Shown piece by piece: positions 23,868-32,215 of a stretch of DNA of 42,168 nucleotides. The stretch comes from a virus. Positions within the stretch are counted from its first letter, which is position 1. Each line of letters opens with the position of its first letter. A program made the translations under genes and the position numbers. The stretch is taken from IMG/VR virus record IMGVR_UViG_3300047496_000080, positions 1-42,168 of that record. One strand, written 5' to 3'. Below the pieces are notes generated by a model, which worked only from the letters and a program-made list of their open reading frames with translations, did no database searches and was not told where the DNA came from.

Positions 23868-26335
23868 CCGCGCCCACGATTGAAATTTTAGCAAATCCGC
23901 CAAACGTCAACGCGATGCCTAACGCGGTTACGACCGTAGCCGGCGCTTTTGTACGTACGATTCAAGTCACTACCGTCACGGCAAATTTGTTACTTATTGT
24001 TGTATCAGCAGACAACGCAGGCAGTCAAATACCTTCTGTCGCTTCAGTTATGGGCGCCGGCCTTACATTCACTAAAGTCACAAGCGTTTTAAACGAAGCG
24101 TATTCCGATTATTTAGATTTAGAAGTATGGGCCGCGCCCGTGTCGTCCCCGATAGCCAACGCAACGATTACGGTCACGTTGGCTGTTACTGGCGGGTCCA
24201 ACATTGACGCAGCCGGCCTTATGGCTTTAGGCGTACAAAACGCGGGTAGTTTTGATACCGCTTCTGGATTGCCAGGCACTGCCGTCGCTTCCACGTATAC
24301 GGCGCCACCGCCTCAAGTAACTTACAGCACGTCAAACGCGGCGGATCTGCTTTTTTATTTTGGGCTGGCTGATTCGGCAACTAACTCTGGGGTGCCTACG
24401 GGGTGGACCGCGTCTATTAGTGGGACCGCGTCCAATACGCGGTTTCTCACGACGAACGCGGGGACTTTAGCACCAGGCATAATTTTGTCGGGGAACACGA
24501 CTGTATCGCCGATACCTACGGGCATTTTATCGAGCATGGTGCTTTTTGGCATTGAGCCTACTCTTTGCGATCCGTACTTCAACGACGTTCAACTGTTGCT
24601 GCATTTCGACGGCACTGCAGGGTCGAACACGTTCCCTGATTCGTCGCAAAATAATTTGACCATGTCGCCTACCGCGGCGACGGTCGTAGAGACAACGACA
24701 GTTTATGCGGGCACCGGATCGGGGGCATTTACCGGCGGCAACGGCATCGGGGCGACCTTCATGCAGTCGCCGTCTATTGCAACAGCGCCTGAGCTCAACA
24801 TTGACACGGGAGATTTTACTTGGGAAATGTGGGCCTATCCCACTACAACTAGCAATGACATAGGCGGCTTCGGCATCTACGGCGTCAGTGCTGGATTTTC
24901 TCTGAATGTCGGGGGTGGCCCGGTCGTAACTGCTTCAGTTTACGGCGGCAGCACAATGTCCGTGGGGGCAACGGTAAATGCGTGGAACCACGTTGCGCTG
25001 GTTAGGCATGGAAGCAATTTTACGCTGTATGTCAACGGAGTAGGAAATACCTCGCCTACTCCTTATTCGGGCACGTTAAACCTGGCGGCGCATACCAGTT
25101 CATCAGTGCTGATAGGTGTCGCGCCTTCAAGCACTGGGTTTGTTTTTGATGGGTACTTAGACGAGTTTCGTCTCACCGTGGGCGTTGCCCGCTACACGGC
25201 GAACTTCACTCCGGCCTCGGGGCCGTTTCCGAATGTGATGTGCGGCGCATCCGGCGCGGCCGCAATTACCGAATCACACGACACGGTCGCGGGCGTCGGA
25301 TCGGTACCGGCAACACTCACAGTACCGAACGTCATCAATCTTTCGGAAGCTATCGCCGAGTCGACCATTATCGGCGCGGGCTTCACCGTCGGCACAATCT
25401 CGTTTGCCGCCGACGTGCTCATCATTGCCGGCAACGTCGACGCGCAATCACCCGCCGGCGGCACGACCGCGCTTGCCGGGACAAACGTCAATATCACGGT
25501 GAGCACGGGGCGCGGTTCCGTGGTTGTGCCTGAGCTCGTGGGCCTCGCTAGCCCCGTTGCGTACACGGCGCTCGAGTCTGTAGGCCTCGGCATCGGGGCC
25601 GTGGGCGATGCGTATTCCGCGACGGTACCGGCGGGCGTCGTAATCTCTCAGGACGTTGCGGCCGGAACGACTGTCGCCAGCGGCACGCTTGTCGGGTTTG
25701 TCGTGTCGCTCGGCGCGCTGCCGTCGACGACGTTGTTCAACATTGAACCTACGGTCATTTCGCAGTACGCCAATTCGCCGACGCTGTTGCAGTGGCTCGC
25801 GAACATGAATCAATACCTTGACCAGTCGCAGAATTTCGCGAACTTTCTAGAGTACGTTTGGAACGTCGACACGGCCGTAGGATTTGGCCTTGATATCTGG
25901 GGCAAGATCGTCAACGTAGGCCGGCTGGTCCGCATACCGAACACGACAAAATTTGTCGGTTTCTACATTGCGGGCGAGTCGCAGCCTTCGCAGGATTGGA
26001 CGCCGGCGGGCGACAACCGGCAAAACCCGCCTGTGGGTGGCGCGTTCTATTCGGGGTACAACGCCACGCAGGCTTATCTGTTGTCGGACGGGGCGTACAG
26101 ACAGCTGATACTGGCGAAAGCGTTTGCCAACATTTGCACGACAACCGCGCCTGCGATCAATCAAATTTTGCAGAATTTGTACGGCGCCGGGGCCGCGTGG
26201 GTATCCGTGACCGGGCTCATGGCGATCGCTTATAACTTCAATTTCACGCCTACGCCGGTCCAGTTGGCGATTTTGACTCAATCGGGCGTTGTGCCGACGC
26301 CGCCCGGCGTTGTGGCGACCGTCGTTCACCCGTAA
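23864..26335 (+). CDS. Composite baseplate protein: LamG, two PASTA domains, DUF2612
   Basis: 823 residues. Residues 1-~235 are a beta-rich domain of unknown type. Residues ~241-452 are a LamG/concanavalin A-like domain (LLLHFDGTAGSNTFPDSS, FTWEMWAYPT, WNHVALVRHGSNFTLYVNG, FDGYLDEFRLTVGVARY). Residues 463-480 carry one unit of the 21-residue repeat of the 1036-residue protein. Residues 485-549 and 553-617 are two PASTA domains (TVPNVINLSEAIAESTIIGAGF; VVPELVGLASPVAYTALESVG). Residues ~628-823 match DUF2612 (QYANSPTLLQWLANMNQYLD, GFGLDIWGKIVNVGRLVR, YRQLILAKAFANI), a tail tip protein. PASTA domains often bind peptidoglycan; LamG domains often bind glycans. The first ~1,350 bases use many more A/T-ending codons than the neighbours, suggesting later acquisition. 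ATGA overlap with gpJ. Confidence 0.78.
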   Translation: MTAPTIEILANPPNVNAMPNAVTTVAGAFVRTIQVTTVTANLLLIVVSADNAGSQIPSVASVMGAGLTFTKVTSVLNEAYSDYLDLEVWAAPVSSPIANATITVTLAVTGGSNIDAAGLMALGVQNAGSFDTASGLPGTAVASTYTAPPPQVTYSTSNAADLLFYFGLADSATNSGVPTGWTASISGTASNTRFLTTNAGTLAPGIILSGNTTVSPIPTGILSSMVLFGIEPTLCDPYFNDVQLLLHFDGTAGSNTFPDSSQNNLTMSPTAATVVETTTVYAGTGSGAFTGGNGIGATFMQSPSIATAPELNIDTGDFTWEMWAYPTTTSNDIGGFGIYGVSAGFSLNVGGGPVVTASVYGGSTMSVGATVNAWNHVALVRHGSNFTLYVNGVGNTSPTPYSGTLNLAAHTSSSVLIGVAPSSTGFVFDGYLDEFRLTVGVARYTANFTPASGPFPNVMCGASGAAAITESHDTVAGVGSVPATLTVPNVINLSEAIAESTIIGAGFTVGTISFAADVLIIAGNVDAQSPAGGTTALAGTNVNITVSTGRGSVVVPELVGLASPVAYTALESVGLGIGAVGDAYSATVPAGVVISQDVAAGTTVASGTLVGFVVSLGALPSTTLFNIEPTVISQYANSPTLLQWLANMNQYLDQSQNFANFLEYVWNVDTAVGFGLDIWGKIVNVGRLVRIPNTTKFVGFYIAGESQPSQDWTPAGDNRQNPPVGGAFYSGYNATQAYLLSDGAYRQLILAKAFANICTTTAPAINQILQNLYGAGAAWVSVTGLMAIAYNFNFTPTPVQLAILTQSGVVPTPPGVVATVVHP

Positions 26336-26350
26336 GATAGGCCCCATATT

Positions 26351-27589
26351 ATGGCAACTGTACTCCCGACTCCGCTTCTGATTTACACGCCTTTCGGTGT
26401 GACGGCCGAGAATCCGGAGTACATCACTGTCCCGATTCCGGTCCCGTCCCAGACGGCCAGCACGATCAACAAAGCGTCGTTTGACGACGGGTTCCCGCCA
26501 GCGACATTCACGCCGGAAGCGTCCGGCGGCCTGCCGTTTTTCGGCCAGGATTTGAACGGCATCTTGTGGATGATTACGGCGTACATTGCGAATTTTGCCG
26601 CGGGCAATTTTTCGCAATACTCGAGCGCGCAGTCAACGGCGATCGGCGGCTATCCGCTCGGCTCGCTGATGCAAGCGGCATCTGGAAAACACTATTGGCT
26701 GTCGACGACCACGGCCAATACGACGAATCCCGACACGGGGGGCGCCGGATGGGTTCCGGTGCTCGGCTACGGCAATTTGACGCTTACGCTTGCGAACGCG
26801 AACGTAACGCTGACCGCTGAACAAATCTCTCAGCCGATGATTTTGCTCACCGGCACCGTGTCGGGCAACATCACCATCAGTTTTCCGACGACGAACGCGG
26901 GCCAAGAATGGCTCATCATCAACGAGGCGAGCGGTAGCGGCTCGATCAGCGTGGCGACCGTTGCGGGCGGAACGCCGCTTGCAATACCGCAGACCGGCGG
27001 CGGCACGGCGTACCCCACGGTCATTTACTGCGACGGCACGAATTTGCAGTACATCGTGGTATCGACCACGGGGCTTGCGCCGCTCAACTCGCCCATGTTT
27101 ACCGGCGTGCCAACAGCACCGACGCCGCCGATCACGTCCAACACGACGCAATTGGCAACAACGGCGTTCGTGCAGGCGTTGATTGCTGCGGACCTTGCGG
27201 GCTATGCGCCGCTCGCGTCGCCGACGTTTTCCGGTGTGCCAACCGCGCCGACCCAAGCAAGCACGGATAGCTCAACCAAAATTGCAACGACTGCGTTCGT
27301 CAAAGCGGTGGCGGGTATCACCGGCATTACCAAAGCGGACCCGGGCGGCGTTGATTTCGGGTTTGGCTTGAGCCTGCGGTGGGGCACGGGCGTGATGTCG
27401 GGGGCTGGCACGCAGTCGTTCAATTTTGCTACACCGTTCCCGACCGCGGCGTATGTCGTTGTGGCATCCGTTGCGAGCTCGTTTAGCGTCGAATTTTTCA
27501 CGACCATCGCCGGGTCGCTCACTGCAACGGGATTTCAACAGTACAGCAACGCTGCGACAAGCTTTAACTATGTCGCGATAGGAAGCTAA
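26351..27589 (+). CDS. Tail fibre protein
   Basis: 412 residues. The N-terminal ~100 residues (TPFGVTAENPEYITVPIPVPSQTASTINKASFDDGFPP, PFFGQDLNGILWMITAYIANFAAGNF) form the attachment domain common to fibres of small myoviruses. Two copies of a FxGVPTAPT...TTQLATTAFV / SPTFSGVPTAPT...TKIATTAFVKA fibre repeat follow at about 253-325. The C-terminal ~75 residues (GLSLRWGTGVMSGAGTQSFNFATPFPTAAYVVVASV) match the gp53-like receptor-binding tip. It likely recognises the host surface. Confidence 0.8.
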   Translation: MATVLPTPLLIYTPFGVTAENPEYITVPIPVPSQTASTINKASFDDGFPPATFTPEASGGLPFFGQDLNGILWMITAYIANFAAGNFSQYSSAQSTAIGGYPLGSLMQAASGKHYWLSTTTANTTNPDTGGAGWVPVLGYGNLTLTLANANVTLTAEQISQPMILLTGTVSGNITISFPTTNAGQEWLIINEASGSGSISVATVAGGTPLAIPQTGGGTAYPTVIYCDGTNLQYIVVSTTGLAPLNSPMFTGVPTAPTPPITSNTTQLATTAFVQALIAADLAGYAPLASPTFSGVPTAPTQASTDSSTKIATTAFVKAVAGITGITKADPGGVDFGFGLSLRWGTGVMSGAGTQSFNFATPFPTAAYVVVASVASSFSVEFFTTIAGSLTATGFQQYSNAATSFNYVAIGS

Positions 27590-27592
27590 GTC

Positions 27593-27835
27593 ATGGCCGA
27601 CACCATCGAAACGTTGCGGGAGCAGATCAGTTTGCTACGCGAGCAACGCGCGACGCACGCGGAACAAATCAACGCGATCGCTACGCGTGTGAACGAAATG
27701 AGCAACGATATCAAAACGATTTTGGGCTACATGGAACGCACGAAAGGCTCGTGGAAAACCCTCGTAGTGCTCGGCAGCGCGGCGGCGGCTGTCGTCGAAG
27801 GCGTGCACCAGATCGTGGATTTTTTTCACAAATGA
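27593..27835 (+). CDS. Small membrane protein, possible holin
   Basis: 80 residues. Residues 1-48 form a coiled coil (heptad-like LREQISLLREQRATHAEQINAIATRVNEM), and residues ~54-73 are one membrane segment (LVVLGSAAAAVVEGVHQIV). This layout resembles haemolysin XhlA-type phage proteins. It overlaps the endolysin start as ATGA, which supports a role in lysis. A second holin candidate is at 28319. Confidence 0.6.
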   Translation: MADTIETLREQISLLREQRATHAEQINAIATRVNEMSNDIKTILGYMERTKGSWKTLVVLGSAAAAVVEGVHQIVDFFHK

Positions 27836-28275
27836 CGCTCGTCGATTTCGTCATGGCGCGCGAAGGGTGCGAGCACGATTTGAGCAACGGCACGTTTGCG
27901 GCGTATTGGGACGCGGCAGGGAAAGTATGGACAATTGGTTACGGCACCACGGGGCCGAACGTAATAGCGGGGCTCATTTGGACACAAGCCCAATGCGACG
28001 AGGCCTTGATAGCGAAACTCAACGAAGCCCGGTCCCAGCTGCTCGCGCTCTCACCGAACATCAACTGGCCGCCTGGCGCCCAAGACGCCCTCACGGATTT
28101 CGTCTATAACGAGGGTTCCGGCAATTACGAACATTCGACGGTGCGCAAATGCGTAGCTGCGGGCGACTGGGCCGGCGTCAAAGCGCATTTGCTTGACTGG
28201 GAATTTGCGGGCGGTGTCCGTTTGGGCGGCCTCATCACGCGGCGCGAGGGCGAAGCCGCTATGATTCTGTCCTGA
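27832..28275 (+). CDS. Endolysin, GH24 lysozyme
   Basis: 147 residues from the ATG at 27832. The T4-type catalytic triad is visible as Glu11 (in REGC), Asp27 (in YWDAAG) and Thr34 (in WTIGYG). ALTDFVYNEGSGNYEHSTV and LLDWEFAGGVRLGGLITRREGEAAMIL are also typical, the last being the conserved GGL..RR.E end. The spacing between Glu11 and the Asp is longer than in most members because of an extra LSNGT-type stretch. It hydrolyses peptidoglycan at lysis. No signal peptide is present, so it needs a holin. Confidence 0.85.
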   Translation: MTLVDFVMAREGCEHDLSNGTFAAYWDAAGKVWTIGYGTTGPNVIAGLIWTQAQCDEALIAKLNEARSQLLALSPNINWPPGAQDALTDFVYNEGSGNYEHSTVRKCVAAGDWAGVKAHLLDWEFAGGVRLGGLITRREGEAAMILS

Positions 28276-28318
28276 AATTATGTAAAATTAACATCCCGTC
28301 ACGATAGGAGTACGCCTC

Positions 28319-28918
28319 ATGAAATTGACCCTTCCTCATATCGTCGCTTACGTTACGGCCGTGCTCGCGTGGATAGCGGCGCTCAACCATGACACCGTGT
28401 ACGCAGTGCTTGGCCCCGAATACGGAAAATTCGCCGTAGCGTTCATCGTGCTGTGCGGCGCGCTCGTGACGTTTATCCACGACGTGGCCCCGGTCAAAGT
28501 TACCGTGTCGACCGTCGCCAAAGTCTTGCCGCTGTTTGCCCTCGCGTTCATGTTTTCAGGATGCGCGCAAATTTCCGCGTTCATATCCTCGCCGACGGGT
28601 CAGGCTGTCATTGCGGACGGCATCCCGGTCGCGGTCGAAGTCGCCGAAGGCCAAGGCGTACCGGCCGCGGAAATCAAAACCATCTGCGCAAACGCGCTTG
28701 CCGCCGATGCCGGAACCGCGGTCACGCTTGCGGACCTGACTACCGAAATGAATAAAACGCTGTCGTCGTTGAACGCGGCGGACAAAGCGGCAATTTCCAT
28801 TGTCGAAGTCGCGCTAAATTCAGCCATCAACGCGAAGCTGGCCGGCAATAAAACCGTGGCAACCGTTCAAGCGACCGCTGCGGGCGTGTTTACCGCGTGC
28901 GTGGCTGCGGCGAATTGA
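28319..28918 (+). CDS. Membrane protein with internal lipobox, holin/lipoprotein fusion
   Basis: 199 residues with a good AGGAG ribosome site. Hydrophobic segments lie at ~8-23 and ~38-54, separated by a short charged loop, as in small holins. A third, at ~66-81, reads VLPLFALAFMFSGC, which looks like a lipoprotein signal with lipobox FSGC (Cys82). The remaining 117 residues are Ala-rich and helical. An internal GTG at 28505 could make the lipoprotein form alone, though it lacks a clear ribosome site. This could combine a holin with an outer-membrane lipoprotein such as a spanin part; the latter is inference. Confidence 0.6.
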   Translation: MKLTLPHIVAYVTAVLAWIAALNHDTVYAVLGPEYGKFAVAFIVLCGALVTFIHDVAPVKVTVSTVAKVLPLFALAFMFSGCAQISAFISSPTGQAVIADGIPVAVEVAEGQGVPAAEIKTICANALAADAGTAVTLADLTTEMNKTLSSLNAADKAAISIVEVALNSAINAKLAGNKTVATVQATAAGVFTACVAAAN

Positions 28919-28921
28919 GCC

Positions 28922-29128
28922 ATGCCCGTCAGCGTACTCGTGGCTCTGATTAGCGCATCGCCCGCCATACTGAACGCAGTGGCGGCAATCTTGAAAGACT
29001 TCGAGGCCAAAAACCCCGGGCAGGACACAACGCCGGCCGTGCACCAGCAAATTGCGGCCGTCGTGCTGCCCGATTCACACCCGTTGAATGCGCCCGGCGC
29101 GTGGGACGCAGATCACGCAGGCGAGTGA
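28922..29128 (+). CDS. Small hypothetical protein
   Basis: 68 residues. The first ~28 residues are moderately hydrophobic (MPVSVLVALISASPAILNAVAAIL), the rest polar and acidic (PGQDTTPAVHQQIAAVVLP). It sits between the holin-like gene and the DUF1353 gene and overlaps the latter's start by one base (TGATG). Function unknown. Confidence 0.5.
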   Translation: MPVSVLVALISASPAILNAVAAILKDFEAKNPGQDTTPAVHQQIAAVVLPDSHPLNAPGAWDADHAGE

Positions 29129-29562
29129 TGTTTGCTACGCCGTTGATTATCGAAGCGTACGAGGGGCGGGATGATTTTTGGATTGTGCGCGCGCCGCTCA
29201 TCTGGCAAGACGACGATTTCGGGCTTATCCACGTGCCGCCCGGGTTTATTACGGACCTCGCTTCAATCCCTCGAGCGCTGCGCAACCTGCCCGCGTTTGA
29301 CCCTAACGGCAAGAGCCGCAAGCCCGCTGTCATTCATGATTGGCTCTACAGCGTCGGCCACGACAAGGCGCGTGCGGACGAATTCTTGCGTCAAGCGATG
29401 ATCGCCGAAGGGGGCACGGTGGGCGACGCTGACGCGTTTTACGAGGCCGTTCACTTGTTCGGTCAGCGCGCATGGGACGAGGGGCACACAACGCCCGCAG
29501 CGGCTAATTTCGCGTCGCCGGACGATTATCTTGCTGCACTGCCGTTCTCACAAGTTCCTTGA
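29128..29562 (+). CDS. DUF1353 family protein
   Basis: 144 residues from the ATG at 29128. Clear DUF1353 features: LIIEAYEGRDDFWIVRAPLIW, VPPGFITDLASIPRALRN, KPAVIHDWLYSVGHDKARADEFLRQAM and FYEAVHLFGQRAWDEG. Proteins of this family are frequent near phage lysis or tail genes; their role has not been settled. The HDWLY and GFITDLASIPR motifs are intact. Confidence 0.8.
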   Translation: MFATPLIIEAYEGRDDFWIVRAPLIWQDDDFGLIHVPPGFITDLASIPRALRNLPAFDPNGKSRKPAVIHDWLYSVGHDKARADEFLRQAMIAEGGTVGDADAFYEAVHLFGQRAWDEGHTTPAAANFASPDDYLAALPFSQVP

Positions 29563-29591
29563 CGTGCGTCACGGTTCGGCGTGAGAATCAT

Positions 29592-29607
29592 CCTACCCGC
29601 CCGTAGG
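29592..29607 (+). promoter_or_regulatory. Hairpin over the ribosome site of the 29618 gene
   Basis: CCTAC (29592-29596) can pair with GTAGG (29603-29607) across the loop CCGCCC. The pairing would cover part of the TAGGAGA ribosome site of the next mini-gene. Confidence 0.25.
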
Positions 29608-29617
29608 AGATCGCATC

Positions 29618-29713
29618 ATGATTTTACTTTTAGCTTATGTCTGTGTGATCGGCCTCGTATTGATTGCGAACCGCGGCGCGCATTGCAACAAACTGCCGGG
29701 GCGCGACGACTAA
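29618..29713 (+). CDS. 31-residue membrane peptide
   Basis: Starts at ATG 29618 with a strong GGAGA ribosome site eight bases upstream. The peptide begins MILLLAYVCVIGLVLIANRG, one membrane segment, followed by a short basic/acidic tail with one Cys. It is the last gene of the late plus block, and its stop overlaps the stop of the convergent DNA polymerase gene. Function unknown. Confidence 0.55.
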   Translation: MILLLAYVCVIGLVLIANRGAHCNKLPGRDD

Positions 29714-31920
29714 TCCCATTTTCCGTATCGGGGGCCTTGCCAACCGCCCTTGGCTTTCACCGGCCAAGAGCGGGCGTAGTCGGGCAGATCGTTTAACCCG
29801 GCCTCAAATTCCGCCACGTCGCCGTAATCAAGCGGAACCTCGCTCACCGCTTCGTCGTATGTCTGCATGACGACCGGGTAACCGTCGGCCGTCACGTTCA
29901 GCATGCCGTGCTGCATGATGTCTCGAGCGGTGCCGCCCGTCGCGTTTTGGGTCAAAACCCCGCCGTATAAGTCCATGCGTATCCACGCTGGCGGCCCCTT
30001 GGCCGTGTTCGTGTTCCAGCCCTCATAGGACAGCGCTAAGTCCCACTCCTCGGCGTAGGGGCGCGTTGCGCGCGTTAGGCGGGGCTTGTGGTAGCGGATC
30101 AACCGACCACTGGGCAGCCGCATAAAGAGCGTGTCATTTTCCACGTACAGCGAAACGATGCCCACGTCGTACCGCGTGCCGGGGTTTTGCGTGGCCGCAA
30201 TCGCGGCGCCCTCAAGGCCGTAGAGCTCGGCGCGGCACGGCGCGTAACCGCCGTCCGGCGCGCGGTCAAATTTGTTGCGTGTCTGGCCGCCCCAGAATTC
30301 CACGATGTTAGGCACGCTGCGGCGAAACGACAAAATGGCCTGCTTAATCTCATCGTCGCTTTTGTAGTATTTGTCCGCACCAAATTTTTTCCAGCCTTCA
30401 ACCCACGAGGCATACCCGCCGGACAGCTTTGCCAGCTTGCCCTGTTGGCGCAGCGGATGATGCTTGCCCGTTTCGCGCTTGTGCCGAATGAATTCCTCCA
30501 GCGACACGCCGGTCATTTTCGATATCTGCGCCTCGTAAATCATCCCGTGGGTTCGGTGAACCTCCAATACCCATTCTTCGCCGGCCAGCGCGGCCAGTAC
30601 CACGTCCTCAATCGCGGAATAGTCCGAGCTCACCAGTTTCATGCCGGGGCCGGCAATGAACAACGAACGAAGGCAATTGTTCACGACCTCAAGCGGGCTG
30701 ATATCAGGGTACGCCGCTTCGACGGCCGCCAACGATCGCGACGCTATGACGCGCAAGGCTGCGTCAATTTCCGCCGGCTCATGCCAGGCGCCCTTATAGA
30801 GGTTCGCCGGCTGCGGCCCGTATCCGCCGGTCCTGCCGTGGTGCGTGGAGTGCATTTGATACATGCCCCGCACGCGGCCGTCGCGGCAAACCTGCGCTTT
30901 GAGGGCATACAGTTTTTTCACGCTGGCGCTGCCCAAAATTTGCCGGATTTGCAGCGCGCGGCGCGCGGGGCCGTCGGGCAAACGCTCTACCGTGTCGTCG
31001 ATCGTTTCGGCCTGCATGTTCGGCATGTAGACGCCGCGCTCGTCAAGCCACGCTTGCAGCTGCGCCAGTTCCGTAGGCTCAATGCCGCCCGTCAGTTCGC
31101 GGAATTCGGCGCCGAAGCGGTCGTAGGCCTGCTCCACGATCGCCAGGCAATTGTCAATCCCGGGCAAATCGACGGCCATGCCTCGGTCGTTAATCTCTTG
31201 ATCTAAAAACCATAGCCGATGCTCGTCGGGCGGCAAATCCGGCACGCGGCTAGAAGCTTCCGCCTCGGATCGAATATCAATGCGGTTGTACAGTTTGTAC
31301 TTGGCCCATTCGTCCGGTGCTTCGTGCGGCTGTGTGACGGTGCGCCGATCTTTTTTCGTCGGCTGGCGCGGGATAGAAAACAGTTTCATGAGCCGCGCGC
31401 CGTCCGGGTCTTTCTTCACACGGGTATCAAGTACCTGCGTCAGCGGGTCAAGCGCGCCCGGGTATCCGGCCGCTCGAGCCTTTACGGCGCTACAGCGCTG
31501 TTGAACGATTGACAGCGCGGGCCAGCCAAGCGCGGGCACGGCCCATTTGTTCCAGCACGTGCGCTCAAACTCCGCATTGTGCGATTCGATCAAACGCCCT
31601 CGGCGCACGTGGTCGAATAGCGCGGTAAGCGCGGTCAACGGTTCGCCGTATTCCCATTGAATCTCGGTTGCGCCGCCGTACTGCGGAGTCAAATCGTACG
31701 CCAGCAGCAAAATCTTGAATGTCGGGTGCTCAACGTACGCGTGCACGCCAACGGCCGGAAGCCCGCGCTTGTTTTTATCGAACCCGGGCAGCGAGGCCCA
31801 TTGACCGAGCTCGCACGGCGCAGGGCGCAAATGCGCTTTGTACGTGGGCGGCGGCGGCCGCGGCGGTACCCACGCGAAACCGGCTTCGGAAAACGTTTCT
31901 AGGTCAAGCGTCGGGAGCAT
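29710..31920 (-). CDS. DNA polymerase I (family A)
   Basis: 736 residues from the ATG at 31920. DLETFSE at residues 6-12 is exonuclease motif I of the 3'-5' proofreading domain; SHNAEFERTCW is motif II. The polymerase domain has motif A (SSDYSAIEDVVLAALAGEEW, about residue 430), motif B (RQQGKLAKLSGGYASW, about 490) and motif C (MQTYDEAVSEV, about 687; Tyr replaces the usual His). The frame is open further to 32061, but the start at 31920 lies directly before the exonuclease motif and permits a small gene upstream. It replicates the phage genome. Runs convergently with the late operon. Confidence 0.88.
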   Translation of the reverse strand: MLPTLDLETFSEAGFAWVPPRPPPPTYKAHLRPAPCELGQWASLPGFDKNKRGLPAVGVHAYVEHPTFKILLLAYDLTPQYGGATEIQWEYGEPLTALTALFDHVRRGRLIESHNAEFERTCWNKWAVPALGWPALSIVQQRCSAVKARAAGYPGALDPLTQVLDTRVKKDPDGARLMKLFSIPRQPTKKDRRTVTQPHEAPDEWAKYKLYNRIDIRSEAEASSRVPDLPPDEHRLWFLDQEINDRGMAVDLPGIDNCLAIVEQAYDRFGAEFRELTGGIEPTELAQLQAWLDERGVYMPNMQAETIDDTVERLPDGPARRALQIRQILGSASVKKLYALKAQVCRDGRVRGMYQMHSTHHGRTGGYGPQPANLYKGAWHEPAEIDAALRVIASRSLAAVEAAYPDISPLEVVNNCLRSLFIAGPGMKLVSSDYSAIEDVVLAALAGEEWVLEVHRTHGMIYEAQISKMTGVSLEEFIRHKRETGKHHPLRQQGKLAKLSGGYASWVEGWKKFGADKYYKSDDEIKQAILSFRRSVPNIVEFWGGQTRNKFDRAPDGGYAPCRAELYGLEGAAIAATQNPGTRYDVGIVSLYVENDTLFMRLPSGRLIRYHKPRLTRATRPYAEEWDLALSYEGWNTNTAKGPPAWIRMDLYGGVLTQNATGGTARDIMQHGMLNVTADGYPVVMQTYDEAVSEVPLDYGDVAEFEAGLNDLPDYARSWPVKAKGGWQGPRYGKWD

Positions 31921-32024
31921 TTCCTGCGCTCGTATTTCGTTGAACTCGCCCGGCGGCACGCGACACAGTAACGGCCCGTTTTGCTGCCCTTGCGACACAC
32001 GTTCGAGCGTGGGCGACCGACCAC
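31899..32024 (-). CDS. Possible small Cys-rich protein
   Basis: A GTG overlaps the TAG of the upstream frame by one base (TAGTG). The 41 residues read VVGRPRSNVCRKGSKTGRYC, then VACRRASSTKYERRKCSRRL; the CxxxxxxxxxCxxC pattern and basic character suggest a small zinc-binding or nucleic-acid-binding peptide. It overlaps the DNA polymerase start by 22 bases. There is no clear ribosome site, so it may be a chance frame. Confidence 0.35.
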   Translation of the reverse strand: MVGRPRSNVCRKGSKTGRYCVACRRASSTKYERRKCSRRLT

Positions 32025-32215
32025 TACCGCGGTATCGCCCGACGGTCAGCCAGCCCGGCATCGTACGCTATTTGCTGGCGCCGCCGTTTGCACTCTCGCT
32101 CGCCGTTAGTTTGCGAGCGCCAATAGCTGCCCTGCCGTTTCAACGCTTTTTCTTGCCGGGCCGCTTTATTCGCGCGCGACGCCTGCAATTTTGCAAGCGT
32201 CAATTTCGCGAACAA
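32024..32215 (-). CDS. Frame continuing a disrupted pentapeptide-type gene
   Basis: 63 residues from a TTG at 32215, although the same frame is open back to a stop near 32256. It reads LFAKLTLAKLQASRANKAAR then a basic tail. AKLTL and AKLQA fit degenerate pentapeptides. It has no ribosome site of its own. Joined by a -1 shift to the frame at 32334-32200 it would make one continuous protein, so this is more likely the 3' part of a frameshifted gene than an independent one. Confidence 0.35.
   Translation of the reverse strand: MFAKLTLAKLQASRANKAARQEKALKRQGSYWRSQTNGERECKRRRQQIAYDAGLADRRAIPR

Noticed and set aside
28276-28318. AT-rich gap TAAAAT before the 28319 gene as a promoter
   Set aside because: A -10-like hexamer is present but no acceptable -35 at the right distance.
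30088-31206. 372-codon plus-strand open frame opposite the DNA polymerase gene
   Set aside because: Antisense to a gene with clear polymerase and exonuclease motifs; composition is that of a shadow frame.
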